A DNA stretch of 64,000 nt from contig CM060733.1 in the NCBI GenBank assembly GCA_030704615.1, positions 46,438,001 through 46,502,000 of the forward strand, written 5' to 3'. Each line of letters starts with the position of its first letter. Position 1 is the first letter of the stretch. Below are positions 43,401 to 55,779 of this stretch, piece by piece. The translations under genes were made by a program, and so were the position numbers. Under the pieces are notes generated by a model, which did no database searches, was not told the DNA's origin, and saw nothing but the letters and a program-made list of their open reading frames with translations. The DNA comes from Takakia lepidozioides. Taxonomy: Eukaryota; Streptophyta; Takakiopsida; Takakiales; Takakiaceae.

Positions 43401-46400
43401 TCAACTTACAGGCACCCACAGTCCTTGGATAATTCGTCTCTTCTTCTACTGAGATGCACAAGAATATTGCACCTGAAGTTCATGAATGTCAAAGTGTAGA
43501 ACATCCCATGCGTTGGTTCCCTCTGTGTCTGGAGGCAGCATCAAGTCAGAAGGGTGCTCAAGCTTCAGATCCAACACAGCATCTAAATGCCCACATTGCA
43601 CCAGTACTGAGGTCTGTGAAGCTTGTGGTGATTGTGACGCCTGAGTTGTCACACCAGTATTACAAGAGTGTTTACTCAATGAATGTGTCCCCTCCTGGTT
43701 CTCTCTGCCTTCGCCTTTGCCCCGCTCTTCCAAGTACAATCTGGCTGTGAAGCAAGAAACAAGTTCAAGAAGCAGCAAGTGTTGAGCTTTTGACAGGTGG
43801 AGACCTACAACAGGCATGTTGATCTGAACCACTGTTGAGGATGATCGGATGATCTCCTCCCTGAGATGTAAATGATCATCTTCGACAGCCTCAGAGGCAG
43901 TCGCTGCTGCAAAATCTGAATTGCTCCCACCAATCCCTCCACCCCCATCTCCTCTTCTCTGTTGTGAAGCTGCACCATCCCAAGCCTGCTTGCCAACCCA
44001 TGACCCAGTCTCAGCTCTATGCCAACAAACCTCAACAGAAGCACCTTCCAAAGGCACCTCATCAGGTACAGACATGTCCTCTGCAAGGGCCATCTGCTGG
44101 GACACATACAGAACTCGATGTGCATAGAACCCATGTCCATTTGGTCTGCCAATAACAGCACTTATCTCTGGTTTCTCAGGCACGCTAGAGATCAAATAGA
44201 GAGAGCTCTCTGCCACAGTGAGAAGTAAGGAGTGTGCATCAGGTGTCCCATCAGACCGTTTTAAGACAATCATAGGTTGTCTGACATCTGTGTTTGGTGC
44301 TGGCATGGTGACATCCCATGCAATGAAGTTCTTCTGAAGCCCACTTGCACATGGACATGCGTCTGAAGGGAAACAGACCAGTACTCGCACACATGGCACA
44401 CAGACACTTGCTTGAATAGAACCTTGGCCTGATGCGTCAGCTCTTCCAGTAGCCTGTGTCTGTCGGGTGCGTTGATGCTCACTGACGTGATCAAAGGCCA
44501 CCATCTTTGTTGGGTTTCCTTCCCCATGTGTTGGATGTAAGGTCATAGTTTCCTTTTGCTTCAGTGAGGTGTCCATTTGTGCAGCCAAATGCTCTAGTCT
44601 CTTTAAGGTTCGAACATCAAGCCAGGCAACCAATGGCTGGAAGACCACCGCAATGTTTGTGCGCCAACCCCCATTCTCATCTCCCTTTCCTTGGTCTCCA
44701 ATCCCTCCAGTGGAACCAGTAGGAAAATGCTTTACATTGACCTCCACAGAATAATCTGCCGGAGACGAACCCACCTTCAATAGCTGCTTCCTTTCAATTG
44801 GCTTCTCACTCTTTGCCACCATTGTTCCACCTCTGTTTTTACTTCTGGTGCAAACTTTGTGAGAAGAAGAACAACTGGACACCACCAGATTGTCCATCTG
44901 AGGGCAAAGGGAAACAGGAAAGGCAGGTAGACTCCTTTCTAGTAGCATGAGCAAAGTGCTTGTCGTGTGAACCGTCTCCTCCTGGCTTTCCCTGCTCACT
45001 TTAAGATCCCCTGGATCTTTGAACCCACTTTGCATCACAAATTCATTTACTTCCATGTTTTCCACAGTGACCTTCAACTCTGTCTGGTTTTCAGAGACCT
45101 AAAAAGAGGAAACAATAGTAAGCTCAAAATGAGAGCATATCTTGTCAATGATACAAGAGTGCTAAGAGGATAATATCATCATCCAAAAAAAAGCTGTCTG
45201 CAACAGGAACACAGTTCCAAGGGTTGAATTTGCATCTGAATGCCCACAAATTTCTAAGCTCACATACGAAAGTGCAGTAGACCAACTCACCATGAAAGAA
45301 ACCTTGATTTCTGACAACATGCCTTCCAAATATTCTTCAGCTCTCTCCGGTGGAGCAAATGCGCATCCTCTTTCCCAATCAGCAGTAAGCCCCTCCTCCT
45401 CCAACTCCATTCCCAAGTCCAAGCCGCTAATAGCCCACCCATCACGACTTCTATCTCCAGAGGGATCTACTGTTTCTTCCATTGGACTACCGCTGTTGCT
45501 ACTATCAACCATGGTTAGAGCCTGCTTGGCTTGACTCCCAGATACTGTGAAGCTCTCCGAGGACAACTCTTCAGAAGTCAGAGAGTCTCCATACACAAGC
45601 TCCACAGATATGCCAATTAGCCGGGCCTTCACACTATACTCCACTTGCCTCCCTGGATCTGGAACAGGAACTACAACTGTCACTTTAGTCCATTGGCCAA
45701 TTACTGGTTCTTTGGATCACCCACAAAAGAAAGACTGCAGACAGAGCAAGCATAACGATTAAGGTTTCTTTCACCTGCCACTGACACCCCAGACAGGTGG
45801 GGGAGTCGCTTCAGCAGATCTAGGTGTCATACCCACCCCAGATAAATGCTTCCCAATCAGAGTTATCACACTTCTCCTGAAGCTCAATACTTATTAGGAA
45901 TAAACATGATCAGAGTTATCATCACCTACAAACAGCTCCTTGTGCCTGCTCCAGCTGAACTTGATAGACTTCAATGTGATTTAAACCCTACATTAACATC
46001 ATTCACCTACTTCACACCCAAATAAGAATATCAACACAAGGTCAAAGGCAATCCAATGCTGTGGAACGTGCACATACCAGGAGCAAGGACTACAGACCCC
46101 GCTGCCAGGCTAGATGCAGCTGTAATTGCACTCAAGGCTGAGCGTGTCCAGTTCCACAGGCCACTGCTGCTCGAACTCACCTGGCTCCTCGTCCCATCGA
46201 AGCACTCAAAAAACTCATCCACACTGCACAAATTTGAGAGTTGTTATTGTCATTGGCAAATTAATTCTGTCTCAAACCCCTCGAGACAACAACATTCTGA
46301 AATTTCCTTCAGTGTCATGCTGGCACATTCAGAGCAGTATCATGCACATTAATCATGGAGGGCACTCTAAAGATGTCAATTACAATCACAAACAGACAGA

Positions 46401-49280
46401 ACTCCTCTCACACAACCGAGTGTAGTCTTGAATCTTCATATTATGGACTCCAGACAAGCAATCGAGGTTCTGACCAAAAAACCATCTAGAGGATGGGGGT
46501 TTAGAGTACTCTCCCTAAAGCCCCGTCGTCCTGTTCTCTAGGCAACTGATCCAGGCAGTACCAGTCAGTCTGTTGCGTACAACTGAATAGGACCTCCATG
46601 ACATTGGCCAACCTGCCACCCATGTGCTGCATGTTTGCTCTCTTCCCTAACTGCTTCAGGATGGTCCTCACTGAGCGGTGGCTATGCTTCAAGTAAACCA
46701 CCCTGAATCCTGATCAAGCCTTCACACTAAACAGAAAAGGAGTGAGTAAAAGACCAACCTGGCAGCCAAATCTGCCTCAGCAGCAGCTCCTTCCCTCCTT
46801 TGACCATCACTGCCTGCCCAATGCATCCAGTCCGATATGAACCTTGAGACAGGCAAAAACGCTGTGTTGGCGGCATCATTGTCCACAGCTCTACTCGTAG
46901 TTGAAGGGGCAACCACCTGCCTTGGACCTGCCTCCCTGTTCCTGTCCAGAAAAGCAGACCCAAGACCTCGCGATCCCACAGAAACCTCTGCTAGACTGGT
47001 GCCGTTCTGTGCAGAAGTTCTTGCTGTCCCTGTGCCCACTTCAGCCCCACTATTGGCCATACCCTTGCTGAATGACTGGACCAGCCATAGAAGCTGCTGG
47101 ATCTCACATGCCGACACCCGAATCTTTAGAGGACTGATCGAGAACTCAGCATTGATCTTGGGTACATCCAGTGATCCGTCTCGCCAAGGCATGCTCAGTT
47201 GGATTGAGCCAGAAACCCCACCCCCATCCTCTCCCATAACTATCGGCACAGCACGTCCTAAGAATCCATTGTCTGTAGCCCCACCTTCATCAACAGGATG
47301 GGCACCCCCTCCTGCTTGAGGAATCAGGTTCATCTTGTCAAGCTGCTTATCCTCCTGCACCTCGTCAACCACCTCAACAGTGGCTCCCTTGAATTTGAGA
47401 ACTTTCACAAGCATTGTTGGCTCCCCCCCCTTCCCTGTGGGTTGCATAGCCTCCTCGAATTGTCCAGCAGGGGCTTCCACCCCATACTCAACATAAGCCA
47501 CACGCGCAACCAGCAGGCCTTGTGTAGCTGGCCGTCTAGTTCGTCTCTGGTCCAGTACCTGTACGAGCTTAAGTTATCGCAAGAAGGACAACAACCCCTT
47601 GGTGCATTCAAAAGAGGCCAACTTTTCCAAACAGCACACATGTGTGTGTGCGTGAATATATATATATATATATATATATATCTTGTCTCTCAAGATACTA
47701 CTTACAAGGACTACCATCTATATCCTGAAGGCTCCATATTATCTGATTTCCCTCATGGTCACTGTGGGGTGAGTACACTGCAATAACAAACACATGTGTC
47801 ATCTCTGTGGAAGAGGGCCACTGTAGCAGGGCTGGTATCATCATGCTAGCTAGGTCAGTCTCAGCCATGAAATAAAGTCGCCATCCATTGTGTGCAAGCA
47901 CCAATTCAGGTCAAGTATAATATCCTGAAGATTTCAACTGCACAACAGGTTCTGGAGGGTAGTATCCCCTTGGACCATACCCTCAAGGCTACGTCATAGT
48001 TGGGTGCAAGTAATCGCAAGGAGAAATGCAACAAGCCATTCGAACATATATGTGTGTGTCAAGCCATCTGTGCATGTAGAGACAATAAAGCTCGACAAAC
48101 CCTGTTGACGCAATGACCCAAGCTAGGACTTTAAACCAGAATTCAGCCAGCTTTCCAGTACATCACATGCCTTAGCACAGTAGCCCAGGACAATGCCCTA
48201 CAGCAGACTGTGAATGATTTCCAATTAGCAAGTTGGAAGTGTCTGAGGTGCATGTGCCCTGGCAATTACAAGATTGCAAGATAACCATCATCTGATTGTG
48301 AAGGGAAATAACTACCAGGCTGCCTCAGATTGTCTGGCAGGATGTATCTAGTATCTACCAGATGGCCCAACCAATATCAGAGAGGATTTTGCATCCTAAT
48401 AAGACCCATATGCCAAACCTAGGAAAAGGTTCCAACCCTAAGGTAAGCAAATATGAAGCAATTGGGCAATGGCCTACTCCAGAATTTAAGGAGCTCACCA
48501 GGCATTGAGGACCTCGAGACAAAGCAGAATTGCCTTCAAGAGCCTGATCTTCAAACACAATAATCAAATTTGTGACTTTGACACGCAATCCCAGAAGCAC
48601 TCTCTCCACCATTTTTGCAATCATGCGAACCCCATCGTCCACACCCATATACCCAATTCCACCTGTGCCTCCAGCCCCCACAAAGTCTCCATCGCCCCTG
48701 GCCAATGAGAAATGGTGAGGGTCTGCTGTTCTCAGCTCTTCGTTTGTGGATGTACCACATGCTCGGCCACCAATTCCCTGGCCTGCGACTCGAGGTACAA
48801 CGAAAACCTCCAAATCATCTACTTCAATTTCACAAGGCTCTGCCGTCAGTACCTTCCAGGGTATTTTCGCAGTGATGCTTCCCACAGAACCCTCCTTGAA
48901 AACGACTGATGCGTCACCAAGCTGCCCAAACAAGTTAGAAGTTATCAGCATCCGGAGACCAGCACATCATCCTAATACGATAAAACATACAGCAAACCCA
49001 CAAGCATAAAGCATTACTCCGCCAATTGAAGGGCTCTCTCCTGCTTCCACAAACTAGATGTCCATTCACGAGTATGAGGGACATAACAGCAAAAGGCCAA
49101 GATGGCCGGTACCTGGTCATTTAGATAGTCGGTGTTGAGGGCCAAATCCTTCAATTGGATGGTGCCAGACCCAAGCTGTACATCCAACTGTTCGAGGTCA
49201 AGCTCACTGCTGAGAATTCGGCCCAGCAGACGCTTCATGAAGAACTTGCAGACCCGCTTGGTGGCCCATTGGGAGAACAT
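37463..49280 (-). CDS. ATG2: Autophagy-related protein 2 (ATG2), 14 exons, intact
   Basis: ATG2 is a rod-like lipid-transfer protein that, with ATG9 and ATG18/WIPI, moves phospholipid from the ER to the growing autophagosome. I place exons at 49280-49113, 48921-48499, 47558-46759, 46223-46078, 45658-45291, 45098-43473, 43200-42355, 42118-40925, 40407-40295, 40014-39795, 39321-39208, 38824-38584, 38220-37824 and 37538-37463. All introns are GT-AG, phases agree, and the total is 6,732 bases (2,243 residues). The chorein-like N-terminus reads [20 protein letters not shown], with [30 protein letters not shown] marks exon 4. [24 protein letters not shown] and VDLAALRGG mark the C-terminal third. 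[20 protein letters not shown] and LDPEHKRES mark the ATG_C end. It is longer than Arabidopsis ATG2 (about 1,890 residues), mostly in low-conservation Gly/Ser stretches. The start chosen is the first ATG of the conserved block. Confidence 0.96.
47656..47681. repeat. AT dinucleotide microsatellite in an ATG2 intron
   Basis: An uninterrupted AT/TA run of about 26 bases, preceded by TGTGTGTGTG, in the intron between exons 2 and 3. Confidence 0.95.
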
Positions 49281-49907
49281 TGCGTTTCCCTCTCTGGCGG
49301 CCGCAGCCGCCCCCCGTCTGATTTGATCTATTCTCTAAAACCTTTTTCCACCACAATTCACTGGTACCAGTTCCCTCGTTTGCTCATAGAATCCCAGCAA
49401 ATCCTACCCCTTTCCGGATAATTCACTTGCACCTGAACTCTTCTCTCCATCTCACCCTCTCGTGCAATAACTTCAAGCAAACCAACACCCCTTTCTTCTG
49501 TGTGAGGGGAAGCGATTTGCGCATCCGTCACGCCTGCAAAAGCCAACACGATTTTGCTACCCATGTGCCCGCCGTCAGACTCAATTCCTCAAAAGGCTAT
49601 GTCTTTCAAACACCAAATGGCTTGCAGGACCTCAAAACCCTAGGCTGCTCTTGATGGCAGCGTGTGTGAGAGGTGCAGCACAAGCATCCTCGGCCGACCG
49701 CCTCCCCTCCTCTCGGGGACGCACAGCCGTGGACGACGACGAGGGATCGCTCTACTTCTTTTACCCTTCCTTCCCTCCTCTGCACCGCACCCTGCCGTTT
49801 ACCTCTTCTTACCTTTTTCACTTTCTATTAACCTTCGCCAACTGCCACGCGCCACGTGTACGTCCAGAATATATATTTCTATTTTAACAGAACCATTATT
49901 GACTTCT
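49281..49907 (-). promoter_or_regulatory. ATG2 upstream region
   Basis: The 5' UTR and promoter should lie here. A CCGCAGCC-rich segment (49300-49318) is just upstream of the start. An AAACCCTAG telo-box-like motif lies at about 49635-49643. No TATA box is obvious. The short open frames are not credible genes. Confidence 0.35.
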
Positions 49908-50010
49908 TAGATACTTATTAGCACCTCAGTCGGTGGACAGTGCATCCAAGGTCATGCTAGGTTCAAATCCTGATACCTAGTCTTTCTTCCTTTTTTTTTT
50001 TTTTTTCTTG
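49908..50010 (+). mobile_element. SINE-like unit with a T-rich tail
   Basis: TAGCACCTCAGTCGGTGG resembles an A box and GGTTCAAATCC is a good B box. A run of T follows at 49990-50006. Confidence 0.5.
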
Positions 50011-50025
50011 GGGTGAAAGGGGAGG

Positions 50026-50310
50026 AAATATGGATGATATACATGGATGAAAGTACAGAGGAGGATGATTCTATCCAAATTTCAGTGGATCAACAGAAAA
50101 TATGGCTATTGCTTGCAAAACTCAGTAGCCACTCTTGTTTATTTTCCAAATTTCAAGAAGTGGGAGGACCATGGCTGCTATGATCAGTTGCAGTGGTACT
50201 GGGTTGAAGTTAGGGGACTCTGCAACTCTGGAATGGACAAGGGATAGAAGATAAGACTTTGATAGAATCATCCTCCTCTGTACTTTCATCCATGTATGTC
50301 ATCCGTATTT
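50026..50310. mobile_element. MITE, 285 bases, with 50-base terminal inverted repeats
   Basis: 50026-50075 (AAATATGGATGATATACATG and on to GATTCTATC) is matched by the reverse complement of 50261-50310 with two differences. No coding capacity. Target duplication is not clear, since the edges merge into A+T-rich sequence. Confidence 0.9.
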
Positions 50311-50814
50311 GGCAAATTCATCCAAGATTTATATTTTATTTAGAGAAGTTTGGCAATTTCATCCATGAGAAAACAGGGAATTTATGACAGAATATTCCTC
50401 TCTCTTTTTGAGGTTGAAAAAGTGTGATTGCCAGAAAACAAAACACTAGTCCACTCCGTATATTTATATTTGTACTTTTTGTGCTAAGTCAGTGGAAGGT
50501 AGCTTAGCACATTGGATGGATTCCAACCCAACGCGTGGCCACGTTGATGATAAAAAACTGAAAATGAAACCATGATGCATACACACCGTCATAAACATGT
50601 ATTTTCACCCAATACGAATCTAGGCAAAGGCTAGTGTTAGGTATGGGGACCCTTGTTTAGGGTGGGTTGTAATTTGGAGTGCAAATCTAAAGCAATGACA
50701 AATACCATACTCCGTAGGTAGGCTTAAGCTCCACAAAGTGGAAACGAATATTTATTTGATTTAGCCGAAATTTTGTTTTTGGATTTGGAAATATATATTT
50801 TTTTTGTCCACTAG

Positions 50815-50940
50815 TGCATGTAAGGTGGATCGCTTGGTTGGTAAAGCTTGCACAAGGCAAGAATCAACACCCAAGAGGTTTCATGTTCGAACTCCTTTAC
50901 CCACATTTCTACCGGAGGAATTCATGAGCTGCATGTAGAA
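50815..50940 (+). mobile_element. SINE-like unit
   Basis: TGGATCGCTTGGTTGGTAAAGC fits an A box and TGTTCGAACTCC fits a B box about 55 bases later. A CTACCGGAGGAATTCATGAG stretch follows. Confidence 0.5.
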
Positions 50941-51171
50941 TTCGGTAGTCAAGAGAAAAGTTGAAGTGAAATGAATGATTCAGTCAACCGGTATTGTACA
51001 TTGATGCTAGATTCCATCACATGAGGCCTTTAGTAGACTCAGTGTTTTTAAATCTGGCGAAAAATCGCCAGATTTCGACCTGGAAAATGGGTCAGCTACT
51101 TTTACTAAGGAGTTATGGGAGTAAAAATTTAGAAAATCGCCAAAAAGAGTCAATGGTCAAATATCACTAGG

Positions 51172-51400
51172 GTAGCCTGTGCCGTTGGCCCAAGTGCCTG
51201 GGGTCATCTAAGCCCAGCCCAAGTGCAATCCCCTATGTATCCCAGTGTGTCTCCTATGTCGAGGCCAAGTGCGACCTCTAGTGTAGCCTCGTTGGCCCAA
51301 GTGTCCAATGTCATCTATCTCCAAGTGCAATCCCCTATGTATCAAAGTGCGTTTCCTATGTCGAGGCCCAAATGCAACCTCTAGGTAGCCTTTGCCGTTG
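51172..51400. repeat. Tandem repeat of about 113 bases, two copies
   Basis: GTTGGCCCAAGTG, AAGTGCAATCCCCTATGTAT, TCCTATGTCGAGGCC and CCTCTAG occur in order twice. The third unit has only its start (CCGTTGGCCGAA at 51394). Confidence 0.8.
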
Positions 51401-52124
51401 GCCGAAACGTCCTTTTCCGCAGAGCCTACGACCATATTTGAACCGGAGACCTTTCCCTTGGTATCTCTCCCGTCGAGGCTCCAACCATTGTCCCAAGAAT
51501 GCCCACTTTGCCATTTTTGCTATTTTTTGTGAATTTCCAGCGACCAAAAGTACTTGGATTTCCACATCTCCCTCATCGCTTGTCCAAAAATCATGAGACC
51601 AAGCCAGTGCACCCCTCCTCATCGAGGGCTTTCCAACAGTACCAAGCACTCAGGTGGGGCCCCGCAGTTTGGGACATCTCAAATCTACAAAACAAACGTC
51701 TCGCTTTATATATTGATGAGCCAGATTTGTCCTACGTGGACCTGTTAAAATGTGACACCTGTAATATAGCCACATTTCTAGCTCTATCACATCGTTATTT
51801 TCGTCAGAATCTACATGTCGCCCTGCCTGCGATTTTGGAAAAGTGAAAAAAAAAAACACTCAATTCCCTATCATGTAAAACTCTCCGTTTGCAGACTCAC
51901 AATTCCCTTTGCTCTGATCTCGAAATTTGAGCTCTTTGGAGTGCAGAATATGTGATATGTAGAGATTCAGCCTAGTACTGTCGTGTAGTAATCTAGATGT
52001 TTAATAGGTACACTTTCGTGCTCACATTAGTTACCTTATCAAGCATGGACTACTAACGAAAATTTCAAATGTCTTGCCATGCAGATTGCTTTCTAGTGCA
52101 ATTAACTTAGGGATTGCTTCTGAT

Positions 52125-52605
52125 TGTTGGAAAACCATCGAGAAACCCATATCACTAGTACGAGATCATAAGATGTTGAGCAATGAATTGGAGGAGAACT
52201 CAACGCCCAAGTAAGTGTAGGAAGGGAGGACCGGGATCTCTTGACTACCCCACTGCCACTTAAGATCACTTCATCCCTCTCCTCTGTCGTTGAATGCTAC
52301 CACTGCACATTTGCTGACATTAGTCTCTAGCCCCCAAAGATCAAAGTATCTCTTCGCGCAATCAATCAACTCCTGGAGCTTGGTTGGAGTCTCCCCTATG
52401 CCTGCGAAGTCATCCGCAACCATAAGGGCTAGTATGGTGGTATCACCCACCCTTAACCCAAATCCCTCACTTTCCACATCCTCGAGGAGTTGATCTCCGC
52501 TAATGTCTCCGCTGATATCTCTAGACAACTACAACCGCTACCACCGTTATGCAGTGATAATGTTGCACCGCTTACAGTTGACTAGAAGGAAAGTTGATAT
52601 CTAAC
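52125..52605 (-). repeat. Copia 3' LTR on the minus strand, interrupted by a LINE fragment
   Basis: On the minus strand it starts TGTTAGATATCAACTTTCCT at 52605 and ends TTTTCCAACA at 52125. It matches the plus-strand LTR at 53904-54148 at both ends. The extra ~230 bases in the middle include LINE-type reverse transcriptase sequence. Confidence 0.8.
52250..52528 (-). pseudogene. LINE-type reverse transcriptase fragment inside a copia LTR
   Basis: The frame reads GFGLRVGDTTILALMVADDF, then AGIGETPTKLQELIDCAKRY and LWGLETNVSKCAVVAFN. This is the palm region of a non-LTR reverse transcriptase around its catalytic motif (here VADD for YADD) and the WGL.NV.K motif after it. Only about 80 residues remain. 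The Met-Ser-Arg-Asp-Ile-Ser start of the frame is copia LTR sequence read through. Confidence 0.7.
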
Positions 52606-52856
52606 ACTCCCGCTTAGATTTCTTGCCGAGTCAATGGTAGAACATTTAGTCGTTCTCTATGAAACTCAAAAGTAGTCCTAGGCAACGGTTTTATAAATAT
52701 GTCAGCGGCATGCCTGTAGTTGTGTTGGACAATATGCGAACTGTATTTCTTCTTCCTCCACCTTCTCCCGGATGAAGTGGAACTGCGTTGCAATGTGCTT
52801 CATTTACCATGATACTTGGCAATGCAACTCTGATTGTCACAATCAATGTTGAGAGG

Positions 52857-53525
52857 TCATGTCTGGTACCAAATATCCTTCAGCAACATCTTCAACCAAA
52901 TTGCTTCCTTAGCAACTATAGTGGCATACTCCGTTTCAGTGCTTGAGAGTGCTGTAGCCGTCTGCTTTTTGCTACGCCAAGAAATTATTCCACCATTAAA
53001 GGTGAAGCAATAGTCTGATGTGGACTTTCTAGTATCCACTTCTCCTGCATAATTTGAATCACAGTATCCTCGCAAGATCCCATCACTGTTGCAAGTAGCA
53101 TTTGTATCAAAAGAAATTTTGAAATCAATAGTACCTTTAATGTATCTGAACACCCGCTTAACTGCAGCCCAATGGGGATTACCTAGATTCTCCATAAATC
53201 GACTCAGAACACTGACAGCAAAAGTAATATCAGGTCTTGTACAAGTGGAAGCATACATCAAGCTTCCAATTGCATTTCTGTATGGAATTTTTCTCATTTG
53301 CTTCTGTTCTCCTCTTGAAGAATGACACATTTCTGTAGACAATTTGAGGTTCGCTTCCATGGGTGTTGAGACTGGCTTGCAGTCCTCCATCTGGAACTCT
53401 CTCAACACATTTTCCAGGTAGCGCTTCTGGTTCATATGAATCAGTCTTTTTCCTCTGTCACAAATGATGTGAATTCCAAGGCAATATCGCTAAACAAGAT
53501 AACATCATCCACATATAGTGCTAAG
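52857..53525 (-). pseudogene. Ty1/copia reverse transcriptase end and RNase H, minus strand
   Basis: At the 5' edge is ALYVDDVILFS with the YVDD catalytic motif. A deletion and a frame change follow, then the copia RNase H region (QKRYLENVLREF, YRNAIGSLMYASTCTRPDI, GYCDSNYAG, SWRSKKQTATALSSTETEY, IWLKMLL). The remaining pol end runs to about 52640 with further breaks before the LTR. It is a 5'-truncated, dead copy. Confidence 0.9.
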
Positions 53526-53900
53526 ATGACGAAACATTCTCAAGCACTGAAGTAGAGTACATGGCTGCCACTGAAACTGCTAAGGCAACAATTTGGTTGA
53601 AGAGGTTGCTGAAGGATATTGGGTACAACCAAACAGGACCTCTCAACATCGGTTGTGACAATCAGAGTTGCATTGTGTTGACAAAATTTACCAAGTATCA
53701 TGGTAAATGAAGCACATTGCAACGCAATTCTACTTCATCGATCCGAGAGAAGGTGGAGAAAGGAGAAATACAGTTGGTATATTGTCCAACACAACTACAG
53801 GTCGCTGACATATTTACAAAACCGCTGCCTAGGACTAGTTCTGAGTTTCATAGAGAGCAACTAAATGTTCTACCACTGACTCAGCAAGAAATCTGAGCAT
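53526..53900 (+). pseudogene. Ty1/copia RNase H end, plus strand
   Basis: FSSTEVEYMAATETAKATIW, LKRLLKDIGY, CDNQSCIVL and ADIFTKPLPR are the last part of a copia polyprotein. TGA and TAA stops break it (for example at TKYHGK). It is the same family as the minus-strand fragment and begins within about 20 bases of it, so the two 3' ends point away from each other. Confidence 0.88.
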
Positions 53901-53903
53901 GAA

Positions 53904-54148
53904 TGTTAGATATCAACTTTCCTCCTAGTCAACTGTACATAAATAGTTTAGCGGTGCAACATTATCACTGCATAACGGTAGTAGCGGTGGAGATATTAGC
54001 GAAGATTAAAATAGTAGACTTCCTTCAGAAGTGGATCGAGACTCATGTATATATTTCTATAGTAGACTCACTTTATATCTTCTTCTTCATTCCTCAACAT
54101 CTTATGATCTCGTACTAGTGATCTGGGTTTTTCGATGGTTTTCCAACA
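53904..54148 (+). repeat. Copia 3' LTR on the plus strand (245 bases)
   Basis: TGTTAGATATCAACTTTCCT at the start and TTTTCCAACA at the end, following the copia pol end. Confidence 0.85.
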
Positions 54149-55779
54149 CTGAATACCAAAGATTATAGCGGCCTCATACATTAGAGCAAAATTATACCAG
54201 CAGGGTTGTGTTCTCAGTGACATCCTCCAATCCAAACATTAACTCACCAATGTTTGCACTGTTTCAGCCAAAAGAGAATTTGATGAGCTCTGCTCCGACC
54301 TTAGAATAGAGCTTGACATGCAACGAAGTTTTGTAATTGTACTGTAATTTATAATTATTGGTGTATTTGATGTTAAACGTGATTGGCATATTGACAAGTA
54401 CATTTGTCTCATTGACAGGCAACTGAGGAGATAAATTGCAAGGTGAGGCATATGGAAGAATAAGCATTTGGGGAGAAGATCATTTACAAAATTGTTGTGC
54501 CTGGTAAGCGGTGAGTATTCCTACCTAATATTTTCTTACCTAATATTTTCCTTAGTATTGAGAAGTCCTCAACGTGTAGGTCTTCATCCTTCATAATGCT
54601 TGCGGAAGCCTGGTACCGGCAATCTTGTTAGACTTGGTTCAATGCAGTTTGCTTCTCTTCCTGCAAACTATGAAATGTGCTATTATGTCTATGGATTTTG
54701 ACTGCTTACAATTTTGTCCGTGGAGTGTTATCATGCAGCTGTATGTACAAGCACACCAACTTGGATCTTAGAGGCTATCTTGATTCTTGAATTAGGGGTA
54801 GCACTATGGAGGTATGAATCGAATATGTGCTACATTGAAAATAGGTAGCCAGTGGTCTCTATTTCATAAAAGTTTGTGCAGGATTTGTTGGAACAGTAGC
54901 AAATTTTTATCATTAAACTATTGAATCATGAATTTGAACATACGATGCAAAATCGGAATGAAGCTTGAATTGCACTTACTAATGTCTTTGCTTAATGTTT
55001 GGGATCTCCAGGTTTCATCATAATCACAAATTCCTCCTTGTGAATCTCTACATGTTTCTATCAACAATCAACCCTGCTTGCGAAAGGTAATCTTAAGCCT
55101 TTCCCATTTATGTTTTTAATCTTGAGGTTGCTCATGATGTGATATTTACAGTCATATTAGTGTCAAAATAGAAAAATTGTGTTTGATGTGCTCAATAAAC
55201 AATGGATACCTTAATTGTATGCGTAGGTGGACTTGTGACCACCAGAATTAGCTTGAGGAATTTTTGAGAAATTTTCTAAAATATTCTCATGACATTTTAC
55301 CATAGAGATGTCGATTGCTTTGAGGTCGTAAATCAGGTATCTGGTAGTCAGGTGTTAAATCTTCAAATCACTTAGTAGGCAATTAGGGAATGGTGCAATT
55401 TTTCCCTAATGCCTTTCCTTGGAATAGGATATGGCATGGGTGCGGCGGGCCCAGAAAAAATCCCTGGTACTGCAATTTCTTGGTCAAACCTAACATTGCA
55501 GGTTTCTCAAATTCCCGGAAAAAAAAACAACCCTCACCAAAGCACTATAATCTTGAAATTTTTGTGGTGAAATTCTTCGCAATTTGGTACATGGATGTAT
55601 GTGGTAGGTAGCAACCGGTAAGTATCATAGTTAGGTGGGTAGCTTGGTTATACTGTGCAGGGGTAGGAAATTCTAAGGGCAAAAAAACTTTATTTGTGGG
55701 AAGTTAACGGTCAAGCAAGAATTAGATGAGGTCCTCACGTTCTTACATGATTCCTATTGTTTTCCAATAAAAATAGGAA
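54149..55779. other. No recognisable feature
   Basis: A+T-rich sequence with no credible open frame, domain or repeat structure. Confidence 0.5.

Larger units (their letters stand above)
50311..52124. other. Intergenic with repeats, no gene
   Basis: Apart from the SINE-like unit and the 113-base tandem repeat listed separately, I see no gene. Frames at 51499-51846 are not recognised. Confidence 0.5.

Noticed and set aside
43446-45077. The TAG after CASQ at 43446 as the ATG2 stop
   Set aside because: A GT donor at 43472 joins in phase to the exon at 43200, and conserved ATG2 sequence continues to the stop at 37463.
49908-50000. A functional tRNA gene
   Set aside because: The A and B boxes are present, but a proper cloverleaf with acceptor and anticodon stems is not; a SINE-like unit fits better.
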